A DNA stretch of 64,000 nucleotides from Sphingomonas sanxanigenens DSM 19645 = NX02 (lineage in GTDB: Bacteria > Pseudomonadota > Alphaproteobacteria > Sphingomonadales > Sphingomonadaceae). Below are positions 41,538-53,193 of the stretch, in pieces. A model generated the notes under the pieces. The model was not told the origin of the DNA and did no database searches. It saw only the letters and a program-made list of their open reading frames with translations. Position numbers and translations under genes: made by a program. Position 1 is the stretch's first letter. Every line of letters starts with the position of its first letter. The stretch is taken from NCBI RefSeq assembly GCF_000512205.2, contig NZ_CP006644.1, forward strand, positions 2,040,520 through 2,104,519, in the 5' to 3' direction.

Positions 41538-42878
41538 CTAGGAGGCGACTGCGGGCGTTGCAACCGTGCCCGCATGGCGCGCTCGGCCGATCGCGAGCCC
41601 GAACAGCGTCACCACCACGAAGCAGAGCAGGGGCAGCCCAAGCGCGCCTTGCAGCCCGGCGCCGTGGCTGAACCACCCCATCAGCGGCGGCAGGATCGCG
41701 CCGCCGACGATCGCCATGATGATGAACGATGAACCCACTGCGGCATCGTGGCCGAGGTCACGGATGCCCAGCGCGAAGATCGTCGGAAACATGATCGACA
41801 TGAAGAAGCTGGTGAGCGCCAGCGCGGTGATCGCGATCGCGCCGCCGGTGATCATCGCCACCACCACGAGCAGCGCGGCGGCGACGCCGAAGCCTGCCAG
41901 CAGCCGCGCCGGCGCGATCCGCGCCATCAATGCCGCGCCGAGGAAGCGGCCGATCATGAACAGCGCAAGGCTGCCCGAGAGCAGATAGGCGGCGGTGCGC
42001 TCCGGCGTGCCGGGCGACTGTTCCTTCACGAAATCGACGAAGAAGCTCCAGATGCCGACCTGCGCGCCGACATAGAAGAATTGCGCCACGATCGCGCCGA
42101 TCAGCACGGGCGAGCGGAGCAGCCCGCTGCGCGGAGCGGTCTCGGCCGCCTCCGCACCGTCCTGCCGGGGGTCGGGCAGCTTCACCCGTGCCATTGCGAA
42201 GGCGACGAGGATGACGACCGCGGCGAGCACGAGATAGGGAAGCTGCACCGTCCGCGCTTCGCTGGCGCGATAGGCTTCCAGCGCCGCGGGTGACATCGCC
42301 GACAATGCGCCGGTATCATGTTCGATGCCGGAAAAGATGAAGAGCCCGCCGAGGATCGGCGCCAGCACCGCACCGAAGCCGTTGAACGCCTGCGCGAGGT
42401 TGAGCCGCTGCGACGCGCGGGCGGGATCGCCGAACGCGACGATATAGGGGTTGGCAGCGGTCTCCAGCGTCGCGGCGCCGGCGGCGAGCACGAACAGCGC
42501 GGCGAGGAAAGCGCTGTAGGCGCGCAACTCGGCGGCGGGGTAGAACAGCAGCGCGCCGGTCGCATAGAGCGCGAGGCCGACAAGGATACCGACGCGATAA
42601 CCCAGCCGACGCATCATCAGCCCCGCCGGCAGCGCCACGAGGAAATAGGCGAGGTAGAAGACGAACTGGATGAAGCCCGCCTCGGCACGGTTGACTGCCA
42701 GCGCCTTCTGGAACTGGCGGATCAGGATGTCGTTGAAATTGTTGGCGAGCGCCCACAGGAAGAACAGGCTTGTGACCAGTACGAACCCGGCGACATGGCC
42801 GGGCGTCACGAAGCGACGCCCCCCCGCGGCCTGCCGGCCATCTGCCCGTTCGCCCGTCAGGATCGGGTTCAGCGCCAT
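41538..42878 (-). CDS. fucP: FucP-type MFS sugar permease (L-fucose:H+ symporter)
   Basis: The 446-residue MFS protein has twelve predicted helices. The N-terminal pattern F-L-W-A-L-A-N-N-F-N-D-I-L, Q-F-Q-K-A-L, F-Y-L-A-Y-F-L-V-A-L-P-A-G matches the FucP/glucose-galactose porter group. The central G-F-I-Q-F and N-P-Y-I-V-A-F-G segments agree. Sugar identity cannot be read from sequence; the fucosidase and fucose-pathway genes beside it suggest L-fucose. It diverges from the fucosidase gene, with 209 bases between. Confidence 0.85.
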   Translation of the reverse strand: MALNPILTGERADGRQAAGGRRFVTPGHVAGFVLVTSLFFLWALANNFNDILIRQFQKALAVNRAEAGFIQFVFYLAYFLVALPAGLMMRRLGYRVGILVGLALYATGALLFYPAAELRAYSAFLAALFVLAAGAATLETAANPYIVAFGDPARASQRLNLAQAFNGFGAVLAPILGGLFIFSGIEHDTGALSAMSPAALEAYRASEARTVQLPYLVLAAVVILVAFAMARVKLPDPRQDGAEAAETAPRSGLLRSPVLIGAIVAQFFYVGAQVGIWSFFVDFVKEQSPGTPERTAAYLLSGSLALFMIGRFLGAALMARIAPARLLAGFGVAAALLVVVAMITGGAIAITALALTSFFMSIMFPTIFALGIRDLGHDAAVGSSFIIMAIVGGAILPPLMGWFSHGAGLQGALGLPLLCFVVVTLFGLAIGRARHAGTVATPAVAS

Positions 42879-43087
42879 TCGACAACCTCTCTTCCGTTCT
42901 GCCCTCCGATTCTACGATCGGTTCGGTGCCTGTCCTACCATCTCGTGGCCGCGCGAGAATGACGCTTGCGCAGCCACGGCTTCATAACTAGGCTTCCACA
43001 TATAAAAGTTACTGTCAAACTGTTGCTGAGATCGCCCAGCCGCCGTTTCATGGGGAGCCGGGGCGGCGGCGCGCGAGAGGAGTTCCA

Positions 43088-45454
43088 GTGAGCGACCATT
43101 CCGGCCTGACGCGACGCGACGCCCTCATTGCCACGTCCAGCGCCGCGGCGACGATCGCGTTGACGCCCGGTGTGTCGGCGGCGGCACCGGTCGCGTCGGC
43201 GACGGATATGCTGTGGTATCGCCAGCCCGCCGCCGAATGGGTCGAAGCACTGCCGATCGGCAATGGCCGGCTGGGCGCGATGCTGTTCGGCGGGATCGAC
43301 CAGGAGCGCATCCAGCTCAATGAGGACACGGTGTGGGGCGGCGGCCCCTATGATCCCGTCAACCCGGCGGCACGCGAGGCACTGCCCGAGGTGCGCCGCC
43401 TGATCTTCGCCGGCGAGCATGACGCTGCGGATGCGCTCGCGAAGGAAAAGCTCATGGCGGTGCCGCTGAGCCAGATGTCGTACCAAACGGTCGGCGATCT
43501 GCAGCTCGTGGTGCCCGGCGCCGATCCGGCGGCGGCGACCAACTATCGCCGACACCTCGATCTCGATGCCGCGCTTGCCGGCGTCAGCTACACGATCGAT
43601 GGCGTCACCTACACGCGCGAAGCGGTCGCGTCGCCCGGCGATCAGGTGATCGCCATCCGCCTTACCGCCAGCCGGCCGGGCAAGGTCGCGTTCGATCTCG
43701 GCGCCAGTTCGCCGCAGAAGAATTTCGCAGTCGCTATCGAGGGCGGCGATACGCTGGTGCTGGGCGGCCGCAACGGTGCCGACAATGGCATCGCCGGCGC
43801 GTTGCGGGTCGAGGCGCGGGTGCGGGTGATCGCGAAGCGCGGCACGGTGCGCCTAGGCGCGGGGCTGATCAAGGTGCGCAGCGCGGACTCAGTGACCATC
43901 CTGATCGCGATGGCGACCAGCTATCGCCGCTTCGACGATGTCGGTGGCGATCCGGCCGCGATCACCAGGGGGCAGATCGCGGCTGCCTCCGGTCGCGGCT
44001 TCGATCGCATCGCCGCGGATACCGCCGCCGCGCACCGCGAGATCTACCGCCGCGTCAGCATCGATCTTGGGCGCAGCGTCGCAGCCGACAAGCCGACCGA
44101 TGCGCGCATCCGCCAGTCCGAAACGACGGACGACCCGGCGCTGGCGGCGCTCTATTTCAACTACGGCCGCTATCTGCTGATCGGATCGTCGCGGCCCGGA
44201 TCGCAGCCCGCGAACCTGCAGGGCATCTGGAATGAGAGCGTCCGGCCGCCCTGGGGCTCCAAATACACCGTCAACATCAACACCGAGATGAATTATTGGC
44301 CGGCCGAGCCGACCGCGATGCCCGAACTGATCGAGCCGCTCATCGCGATGGTGCGCGATATCGCGATCACCGGTGCACGTACGGCGCGCGACATGTATGG
44401 CGCGCGGGGCTGGGTGTGCCACCACAACACCGATCTCTGGCGGGCGACCGCGCCGATCGACGGGCCGCAATTCGGCCTGTGGCCGACGGGCGGCGCCTGG
44501 CTGTGCCTGCATCTTTGGGATCGCTACGACTATGGCCGCGACAAGGCCTATCTCGCCGCGATCTATCCGATCCTCTACGGTGCCAGCCTGTTTTTCCTCG
44601 ATACGCTGGTGAAGGATCCGAAGACGGGCTGGATGGTGACCAACCCGTCACTGTCGCCCGAGAACAATCATGGCCGCGGCGCGACCTCGCTGTGCGCCGG
44701 GCCGACGATGGACATGCAGATCATCCGCGACCTCTTCACCAACACCGCCGACGCCGCCCGCATCCTCGGCCGGGATCCCGCGGATGTGTCGGCGCTCGAT
44801 GCCATGCGCGCGAGGCTCGCGCCCGGCAGGGTCGGTGCACAGGGCCAGTTGATGGAGTGGCAGGAGGATTGGGACGCGGGGGCGGAAGATATCCATCACC
44901 GCCACGTTTCGCATCTCTACGGCCTGTTCCCAAGCAACCAGATCGATGTGGACCGCACCCCCGAACTCGCCGCTGCGGCGAAGCGATCGCTGGAGATCCG
45001 CGGTGACAAGGCGACCGGTTGGGCGACGGCGTGGCGCATCAACCTGTGGGCGCGGCTGCGCGACGGCGACCATGCCCATGCCATATTGCGCTTCCTGCTG
45101 GGGCCGGAGCGCACCTATCCGAACATGTTCGATGCGCATCCGCCGTTCCAGATCGACGGCAATTTCGGCGGCGCCTCCGGGATCGTCGAGATGCTGATGC
45201 AGAGCCTTGGTGATGATATCCTGCTGCTGCCGGCGCTGCCGCGCGCCTGGCCCAGCGGATCGTTGACGGGGCTGCGCGCACGCGGCGCGTGCGGCATCGA
45301 CCTTAGCTGGCGCGACGGCGTGCTGGCCGAGGCGCGGATCCGGCCGGACATCGACGGAAAGCGCACCGTGCGTTGCGGCACGGCGAGGCGCACGCTCGAT
45401 CTGCTCGCAGGACGGCCGGTGGTGCTGCGCGGACCCGGACTGGCGCTGGGCTGA
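43088..45454 (+). CDS. GH95 alpha-L-fucosidase, exported
   Basis: AGGAG lies 5 bases before a GTG start at 43088. The 788-residue protein has a Tat-type signal (L-T-R-R-D-A-L-I-A-T-S-S-A-A-A-T). The rest matches GH95: W-V-E-A-L-P-I-G-N-G-R-L-G-A-M, N-T-E-M-N-Y-W-P-A-E, H-R-H-V-S-H-L-Y-G-L-F-P, T-G-W-A-T-A-W-R-I-N-L-W-A, F-Q-I-D-G-N-F-G. It releases terminal L-fucose, mostly alpha-1,2-linked, from glycans. The catalytic Glu/Asp set cannot be assigned residue by residue here. It heads the plus-strand fucose operon. Confidence 0.92.
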   Translation: MSDHSGLTRRDALIATSSAAATIALTPGVSAAAPVASATDMLWYRQPAAEWVEALPIGNGRLGAMLFGGIDQERIQLNEDTVWGGGPYDPVNPAAREALPEVRRLIFAGEHDAADALAKEKLMAVPLSQMSYQTVGDLQLVVPGADPAAATNYRRHLDLDAALAGVSYTIDGVTYTREAVASPGDQVIAIRLTASRPGKVAFDLGASSPQKNFAVAIEGGDTLVLGGRNGADNGIAGALRVEARVRVIAKRGTVRLGAGLIKVRSADSVTILIAMATSYRRFDDVGGDPAAITRGQIAAASGRGFDRIAADTAAAHREIYRRVSIDLGRSVAADKPTDARIRQSETTDDPALAALYFNYGRYLLIGSSRPGSQPANLQGIWNESVRPPWGSKYTVNINTEMNYWPAEPTAMPELIEPLIAMVRDIAITGARTARDMYGARGWVCHHNTDLWRATAPIDGPQFGLWPTGGAWLCLHLWDRYDYGRDKAYLAAIYPILYGASLFFLDTLVKDPKTGWMVTNPSLSPENNHGRGATSLCAGPTMDMQIIRDLFTNTADAARILGRDPADVSALDAMRARLAPGRVGAQGQLMEWQEDWDAGAEDIHHRHVSHLYGLFPSNQIDVDRTPELAAAAKRSLEIRGDKATGWATAWRINLWARLRDGDHAHAILRFLLGPERTYPNMFDAHPPFQIDGNFGGASGIVEMLMQSLGDDILLLPALPRAWPSGSLTGLRARGACGIDLSWRDGVLAEARIRPDIDGKRTVRCGTARRTLDLLAGRPVVLRGPGLALG

Positions 45455-45484
45455 CATGATCATCTTCACGGGAACGGAACGACA

Positions 45485-46224
45485 ATGAGATTATCGGGCA
45501 AGACGGCCGTGGTGACCGCCGCCGCCGCAAGAATCGGCCGCGCGGCCGTCGAGCGTTTCGTGGTGGAGGGCGCGACGGTCCATGCCGTCGATCGCGACGG
45601 CGCCGGGCTGGCGACCCTGCATGGCGTGCAGACCCATGTCGCCGACCTGACCGACAGGGCGGCAATCGCGGCGCTGGTCGAGGCGACCGGGCCGGCCGAC
45701 GTGCTGCTCAATGCCGCAGGCATCGTCCATGCCGGCACCGCGCTCGATTGCAGCGACGAGGATTGGGATGCGGCGTTCGCGTTGAATTCGACCGCGATGT
45801 TCCGGATGATCCGCGCCTATCTGCCTGGTATGATCGCGGCGGGCGGCGGATCGATCATCAATGTTTCGTCGGTCGCTTCCTCGCTGATCGGGGTGCGCAA
45901 CCGCTGCGCCTACGGCGCCAGCAAGGCGGCGGTGATCGGGCTGACCAAGGCGGTCGCAGCGGATTATGTCGCCCAGCGCATCCGCTGCAACGCGATCTGC
46001 CCCGGCACGGTCGAATCGCCCTCGCTGCTTGCCCGCGTGCAGGCGGTGGCCGATGCGAACGGCACCTCGTTCGACGAGGCCTATGCCGGCTTCGTCGCGC
46101 GCCAGCCGATCGGCCGTCTCGGCCGCCCCGAAGAAATCGCCGCCGTCGCGCTGCATCTGGCCGAGGACGACAGCGCGTTCGTCACCGGTACCACCGCCGT
46201 GATCGATGGCGGATGGACCGTCGA

Positions 46225-46228
<4 letters not shown>
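45485..46228 (+). CDS. SDR, probable 2-keto-3-deoxy-L-fuconate dehydrogenase
   Basis: The 247-residue SDR has A-A-A-A-R-I-G-R-A (a variant of T-G-x-x-x-G-x-G), N-A-A-G, N-V-S-S-V-A-S-S and Y-G-A-S-K (active site). It carries R-C-N-A-I-C-P-G-T-V-E-S-P-S-L, the form shared with DHRS6/BDH2-like enzymes and with 2-keto-3-deoxy-L-fuconate dehydrogenases. This step gives 2,4-diketo-3-deoxy-L-fuconate. Its stop overlaps the L-fuconate dehydratase start by 4 bases, supporting the role. Confidence 0.8.
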
Positions 46229-48275
<2,047 letters not shown>

Positions 48276-48278
48276 CCT

Positions 48279-48713
48279 TCAGCCAGCCGCCGGAGCCCAA
48301 TCCGGCGGGGCGAGTTCGAACCCCGCGAAGTCGAACCCGGGGGCGACGACGCAACTGACCAGCGTCCAGCCGCCCTCCGGCGCGGCTGCCTGCCAGGCGT
48401 GGGCGGGCACCACCGCCTGCGGGCTCTCGCCCGCGAGCACGTCGCCGCCCATCCGCACCGTGCGGACCGGGCCCGCCGCGCTGTCGGCGAGCGAAAGGGT
48501 GAGCGGCGCGCCGGCGTGCCACAGCCAGATCTCGGCAGCATCGACGCGATGCCAGTGCGAGCGCTGCCCGGCCTCGAGCAGGAAATGGATCGCGGTGCCC
48601 GCGGTGCGGACGCCAGGTTCGGCCGGCGCCCGCCACGTCTCGCGATACCAGCCGCCTTCCGGATGCGGCGCAAGGCCCAGCCGGTCCACGATCGCCCGCG
48701 CGCTCTCATCCAT
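48279..48713 (-). CDS. Cupin_5 (DUF985) family protein
   Basis: GGAGGA lies 6 bases before ATG 48713. The 144-residue protein has H-P-E-G-G-W-Y-R-E-T, A-I-H-F-L-L-E-A-G-Q-R-S-H-W-H-R-V-D-A-A-E-I-W-L-W-H, and G-W-T-L-V-S-C-V-V-A-P-G-F-D-F. This is the DUF985 cupin layout with a potential metal site. Substrate unknown. It is convergent with the fucose operon, only 3 bases from its last stop. Confidence 0.88.
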   Translation of the reverse strand: MDESARAIVDRLGLAPHPEGGWYRETWRAPAEPGVRTAGTAIHFLLEAGQRSHWHRVDAAEIWLWHAGAPLTLSLADSAAGPVRTVRMGGDVLAGESPQAVVPAHAWQAAAPEGGWTLVSCVVAPGFDFAGFELAPPDWAPAAG

Positions 48714-48733
48714 CGCCTGTCCTCCATCCTGCC

Positions 48734-48765
48734 GGTGTTCGCGCGCCTTATGGCGCGCGAACACC
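48734..48765 (-). terminator. Strong hairpin between the outer-membrane protein and cupin genes
   Basis: GGTGTTCGCGCGCC (48734-48747) pairs with its complement at 48752-48765 across a TTAT loop, a perfect 14-bp stem. It lies 23 bases after the stop of the outer-membrane gene on the minus strand. The following sequence has no T-run. Confidence 0.6.
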
Positions 48766-48787
48766 GATGTTTGAAGGCCTTGGCGCC

Positions 48788-49489
48788 TCAGAAGAAGTAG
48801 CGCACGCCCGCGGTCACCGCGGTGCTGTGATACTTGGCCTTCAGCGTCGAATCGAGCGTGCCGGCGCTCTGGTTGAAGCGCTCCACCTGATGCGTATCGA
48901 CATGCAGGTAGCGCACGTCGGCGGTCAGCGCGAAGCGCTCGGTGATGTCCACCGAGACGCCGCCGATCGCCTGCAGCGCGAGGCGGCCGGACTGGTTGGT
49001 GGGGATCAGGATCGTCGGGCCGGCGGCGGCGACATTATATTGGATGTTATAGTCGATGTTGGCCGCGCCGAAGCCGCCGCCCGCGCTGAAGCGCACGCGC
49101 TCGAGCAGCTTGGGCGTGTCGTAGATCAGGTTGGCCATCACCGTCGTCACCGACTTGCGGCCCTGCAGCAATTCGCGCTCCTGCCCGTTGAGGATCAGGC
49201 GGCTGACCGAATTCTTGCTGGCGGCGATTTCAGCCTCGGCGCGAATGCGGCCCCATCCTGCATCCTTGACCACCGCGCCGAGCACGGCGCCACCGATCAC
49301 GCCGTCCTTGGTCGGCGATTCGATCACGCGCGGCAGGCCGGTGAGCGTCTCGCCGCGGAAGGTTTGGTCCTCGCCGAAGCGATCACCCACGAAGATCGCG
49401 CCATAGATCTGCCCGTCCTCGGCACGTGCGGGTGCCGCGGCCATAGTGGAAAGAACCAGGGCGGACAAAGTGAGGTTGAGAAGGCGCAT
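48788..49489 (-). CDS. Outer-membrane beta-barrel protein
   Basis: AAGGGA lies 6 bases before ATG 49489. The signal peptide L-L-N-L-T-L-S-A-L-V-L-S-T-M-A-A-A ends at A-R-A, followed by E-D-G-Q. The mature part is made of alternating strands and ends T-A-G-V-R-Y-F-F, with a C-terminal Phe as needed for barrel insertion. Its 233 residues are similar to OmpW-like or other small-barrel families, which I cannot separate. It does not obviously belong to the fucose operon, although it could serve uptake. Confidence 0.7.
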   Translation of the reverse strand: MRLLNLTLSALVLSTMAAAPARAEDGQIYGAIFVGDRFGEDQTFRGETLTGLPRVIESPTKDGVIGGAVLGAVVKDAGWGRIRAEAEIAASKNSVSRLILNGQERELLQGRKSVTTVMANLIYDTPKLLERVRFSAGGGFGAANIDYNIQYNVAAAGPTILIPTNQSGRLALQAIGGVSVDITERFALTADVRYLHVDTHQVERFNQSAGTLDSTLKAKYHSTAVTAGVRYFF

Positions 49490-49611
49490 CGATAATCCCT
49501 TTTCTTGGTCGGTTGCCGCGTGCGTCGCGGCTGAACTCTCAATCGATTGCGCACCTTTCATCCGTGTCACTGAAAACAGCTTGTTGATTTCAGAGGAAAT
49601 ATTCAGAAGAC

Positions 49612-50415
49612 TTATGTCTCTGCAAATCTCTGCCGGATCGCATGCGCATGCGAATGCTCGGTGAGCGAGCGCGTGCCGAGACCCTGACCGCCATCGATCG
49701 CAAGGCACTGGCCGGTGATCCAGCCGGCCTGCGGCGATGCGAGAAAGAGGATGGCCGAGGCGATCTCGTCGGCGTCGGCGAGGCGGCCCCGCGGAATGTC
49801 CCTCACGGTCGTCTCATAGATCTGCGGCACGCGATCGCGCACCGCATCCCAGATCGCTGTGTGCGTCGATCCCGGAACCGCGCAGTTGATGCGGATGCCG
49901 TCGGCGGCATGGCGCAGCGCCGCGCTCGCGGTGAAATGCTCGATCGCCGCCTTCATCGCGCCATAGGCGAAGCGCTGCGGATCGGGGCGCCGCGTGACCA
50001 CCGAGGAGGTGAGCACGATCGCCGCCATGCGGCTGCGACGAAGATGGGAAACGGCATGCGTAACGACGCGGACGCTGCCCATCAGGTCGGTCTGGAACGC
50101 GGCGTCCCAATCCGCCTCGGTCTCGCCGAGCGTGAGGCTCGATGCGCAGTTGATGACGACGTCGATACCGCCCATCGCCTCCGATGCCGCGGCTAGAAAA
50201 TCGGCCACCGCGGCGCCCGAACGGACATCGCAGCCGGGCAGGGGCGGTTGCGGTTCCACCCCTTCCAGCACGCCATCGCCGCGCCCGCCGGTGACCACGG
50301 TCGCGCCGCGCGCCAGCAGGCCGGTGCGTACCGCCCGGCCGATCCCGCGAGTGCCGCCGATCACGACCGCTCGCAGATCGACCAGATCTTTGGCGGCAGA
50401 CGGTACGAAAAGCAT
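49612..50415 (-). CDS. Short-chain dehydrogenase/reductase, substrate unknown
   Basis: AGGAG lies upstream of ATG 50415. The 267-residue protein has I-G-G-T-R-G-I-G-R-A (cofactor loop), C-A-S-S-L (in place of N-A-G), L-T-S-S-V-V-T and Y-G-A-M-K (active site). The end has W-I-T-G-Q-C-L-A-I-D-G-G. The catalytic Ser, Tyr and Lys are present. It diverges from the cytochrome P450 gene with 194 bases between, so it may act on a P450 product. Confidence 0.85.
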   Translation of the reverse strand: MLFVPSAAKDLVDLRAVVIGGTRGIGRAVRTGLLARGATVVTGGRGDGVLEGVEPQPPLPGCDVRSGAAVADFLAAASEAMGGIDVVINCASSLTLGETEADWDAAFQTDLMGSVRVVTHAVSHLRRSRMAAIVLTSSVVTRRPDPQRFAYGAMKAAIEHFTASAALRHAADGIRINCAVPGSTHTAIWDAVRDRVPQIYETTVRDIPRGRLADADEIASAILFLASPQAGWITGQCLAIDGGQGLGTRSLTEHSHAHAIRQRFAET

Positions 50416-50609
50416 GGGCAGGCTCCTGCAACTGTAGGCAAGGTGCGGCTGCTGCCGGGCGCGGGCTACGCGCGCATGTCGGGCGTGACGGGCCGCTGTT
50501 GCTGCCGTAACCGAGAGGCCGGGCCTACCGCCGTAACCGCGCGGCGGCGCGACGTAGCGCGCCGGTAGCCGCAGGGGCCGAGACGGGCAGGCCGACCAAG
50601 GAGAGTGCC

Positions 50610-51875
50610 ATGGACCTAGCCCCGCCCCTCGCCAGCGACGCTCGCGATCTCGAGACCGCGCTGCGCGACCTGCCGATCGACCGGATCGACGTCGCCCAAC
50701 CGCGCCTGTTCGAACTCGGTCTTGCCGAACCTTATCTGGAGCGGTTGCGGCGCGAGGCGCCCGTCCATCATTGCCGCGACGGGGTTTTCGGATCCTATTG
50801 GTCGATCACTCGCCACGCCGAGATCTCCGCGATCGAACTGGATACCGAGCGTTTTTCATCGGACCATTTCAACGGCGGCATCACGATCCGCTCCTCGGCG
50901 ACGGACGAGGAATTCCTGCCCTCGTTCATCGCGATGGATCCGCCCGCGCACACCGCGCAGCGCCGGGTGGTGGCGCCGGCATTCGCGCCGCGGCAGGTTT
51001 CCCTCATCGCCGATCAGGTGCGGGCCTGGTCGCAGGAGATCCTCGATGGCCTGCCGATCGGCGAGACGTTCGACTGGGCGGATCGCGTCTCGATGGAACT
51101 CACCGCGCGCACGCTCGCCTGGCTGCTCGGTTATCCGCAGGAACGCGCGCGTGATCTGATCCACTGGTCGAACGTGATGGTGTCGATGCCCGGCGCCGGT
51201 GTCGTCGCGACGCAGGAGGAAAAGCTGCGGATCATGCGCGAATGCTTCGGGACCTTCGAAGCGATGTGGCAGCGCCGTCTGGCGGAGCCGGGCGGCGATG
51301 ACCTGATCTCGATGCTGGCCGGCGGCGCGGAGACGCGCGACATGTCGCGCCCGCTCTTCTACGGCAATATCGTGCTGCTGATCGTGGGAGGCAACGACAC
51401 GACGCGCAACAGCCTCAGCGGTAGCGTCGTCGCGCTCGACCGCTACCCGCGAGAGTTCGCCAGGCTGCGCGCCGATCCTTCATTGACGCGCAATCTGGCG
51501 AGCGAGATCATCCGCTGGCAGACGCCGCTGGCGCATATGCGCCGCACGACGACCTGCGACGTGGAGGTCGATGGGCAGATGATTCCGGCGGGGGAGAAGG
51601 TCGTACTCTGGTATCTTTCCGCCAATCGCGACGAGACCGTGTTCGAGGATGCCGGACGCTTCATGCTCGATCGGCCCAATGCCCGCCGGCACCTCTCCTT
51701 CGGCACCGGCATCCACCGCTGCATCGGTGCGCGGCTCGCAGAACTGCAGGTGGAGATTCTGTGGCAGGAGTTCCTCGCCCGGTTCCGCACCATCGAACTG
51801 GCAGGTGAGCCGCAACGGACCTTTTCGACCTTCGTTAACGGCTACACGACGGTGCCGGTCCGGATTTCCAGATAA
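50610..51875 (+). CDS. Cytochrome P450
   Basis: AAGGAGAG lies about 5 bases before ATG 50610. The 421-residue soluble P450 has the I-helix V-G-G-N-D-T-T-R-N, the E-I-I-R motif (S-E-I-I-R-W), and the heme loop F-G-T-G-I-H-R-C-I-G with the Cys ligand. It lacks a membrane anchor, as usual in bacteria. Class I enzymes need a ferredoxin and reductase, neither of which is nearby. Substrate unknown. Confidence 0.95.
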   Translation: MDLAPPLASDARDLETALRDLPIDRIDVAQPRLFELGLAEPYLERLRREAPVHHCRDGVFGSYWSITRHAEISAIELDTERFSSDHFNGGITIRSSATDEEFLPSFIAMDPPAHTAQRRVVAPAFAPRQVSLIADQVRAWSQEILDGLPIGETFDWADRVSMELTARTLAWLLGYPQERARDLIHWSNVMVSMPGAGVVATQEEKLRIMRECFGTFEAMWQRRLAEPGGDDLISMLAGGAETRDMSRPLFYGNIVLLIVGGNDTTRNSLSGSVVALDRYPREFARLRADPSLTRNLASEIIRWQTPLAHMRRTTTCDVEVDGQMIPAGEKVVLWYLSANRDETVFEDAGRFMLDRPNARRHLSFGTGIHRCIGARLAELQVEILWQEFLARFRTIELAGEPQRTFSTFVNGYTTVPVRISR

Positions 51876-51913
51876 AGCCCCGGTCCGCATGTCGCGGGAA
51901 AGGGCTTTGGCCA

Positions 51914-53152
51914 TCACGTCACGGCCCCGCGCACACGGAACTGCGGATCGTCCCAAGCCCGCCGCTCCATCACGTCGCCGAGGATCTCCACAGCCCGCCA
52001 GACATCCTCGAACCGGGTATAGAGCGGCGTGAAGCCCATCCGCAGCACGTCCGGCGCGCGGAAGTCGCCGACGACGCCGTGCGCGATCAGCGCCTGGCAG
52101 ATCGGGAAGGCCTGATCGTGCGCGACGGAGACATGGCTGCCGCGGCGTCCGGCGTCGCGCGGCGTGATGAGGGTGAAGCCGTGGCCCGCGCAACGTGACT
52201 CGACGCCGGCGATGAACAGGTCGCACAGCGCCGCCGACTTGGCTTCGAGATCCGCCATCGCCACGTCGTCGAAGCAGGCGATGCCGGCTTCGAGTGCGGC
52301 CATCGCCACGATCGGCGGCGTGCCGCACAGGAAGCGGCGGATGCCGGGCGCCGGTGCATAGGCATCGTCGAATGCGAAGGGCGCGGCATGGCCCATCCAG
52401 CCCGACAGGGGCGATTCGAGCAGGCCGTGATGGCGTTCGGCGACGAAGAGGAAGGCCGGCGCCCCGGGGCCGCCGTTCAGATATTTATAGCCGCATCCTA
52501 CCGCGAGATCGGCGTTGCTGCCGTTGAGATCGACGGCGACCGCACCCGCGCTGTGGCTGAGATCCCAGAGGGTGAGCGCGCCGCGCGCCTGGGCGGCGAC
52601 GGTGATCGCAGCCATGTCGTGGCGGTGCCCCGACTTGTAATGGACATGCGTGAGCAGCACGACCGCGGTGTCGTCATCGATCGCATCGACCAGCGCCTCC
52701 GGGGCGGCGATGCGCAGTTCGACCCCCACCGTCGCGGCGACACCGCTGGCGACATAGAGGTCCGTTGGGAAATTGCCCGGCTCGGACAGGATCGTACGAC
52801 GGCCGGGGCGCGCGCGGCATGCGGCAACGGCGAGCTTGAAGATGTTCGCCGATGTGGAGTCGGCCACGATCACCTCATGCGATGCCGCGCCCACCAGCGT
52901 CGCGATGCGCGCGCCGAGCCTTGCCGGGGCATCGATCCAGCCATGCATGTTCCAACTCGCGATCAGATGCTCACCCCATTGCCGGGTGACGAGATCGGCA
53001 ACCGCGCCGGCGGTGCGCCGCGGCAGCGCGCCCAGCGAGTTGCCGTCGAGATAGATCACCCCCTCGGGCAGCGTGAAATCGGCGCGACGGTCGCGCAGCG
53101 GATCGGCCGCGTCGAGCGCGCGTGCCTCATCGAGTGTCGGAAACGCGGTCAT
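51914..53152 (-). CDS. kynU: Kynureninase
   Basis: The start is ATG 53152 (M-T-A-F-P-T-L-D), since the open frame upstream is antisense. The 412-residue PLP protein has I-Y-L-D-G-N-S-L-G-A-L-P, the F-P-T-D-L-Y segment, S-H-S-A-G-A (with the Asp of D-L-S-H before it), and C-G-Y-K-Y-L-N-G-G-P-G with the PLP-binding Lys. It cuts kynurenine to anthranilate and alanine in tryptophan breakdown. No kynA or kynB is adjacent. Confidence 0.93.
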   Translation of the reverse strand: MTAFPTLDEARALDAADPLRDRRADFTLPEGVIYLDGNSLGALPRRTAGAVADLVTRQWGEHLIASWNMHGWIDAPARLGARIATLVGAASHEVIVADSTSANIFKLAVAACRARPGRRTILSEPGNFPTDLYVASGVAATVGVELRIAAPEALVDAIDDDTAVVLLTHVHYKSGHRHDMAAITVAAQARGALTLWDLSHSAGAVAVDLNGSNADLAVGCGYKYLNGGPGAPAFLFVAERHHGLLESPLSGWMGHAAPFAFDDAYAPAPGIRRFLCGTPPIVAMAALEAGIACFDDVAMADLEAKSAALCDLFIAGVESRCAGHGFTLITPRDAGRRGSHVSVAHDQAFPICQALIAHGVVGDFRAPDVLRMGFTPLYTRFEDVWRAVEILGDVMERRAWDDPQFRVRGAVT

Positions 53153-53193
53153 GCCGCTGCATAGGGCGGACGCGCATCGCGCGTCCATCATGC

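Noticed and set aside
42879-43087. Promoter between fucP and the fucosidase gene (TTGACA on minus, TATAAA on plus)
   Set aside because: Neither hexamer has a convincing partner at 16-18 bases, so no site is listed although divergent promoters must exist here.
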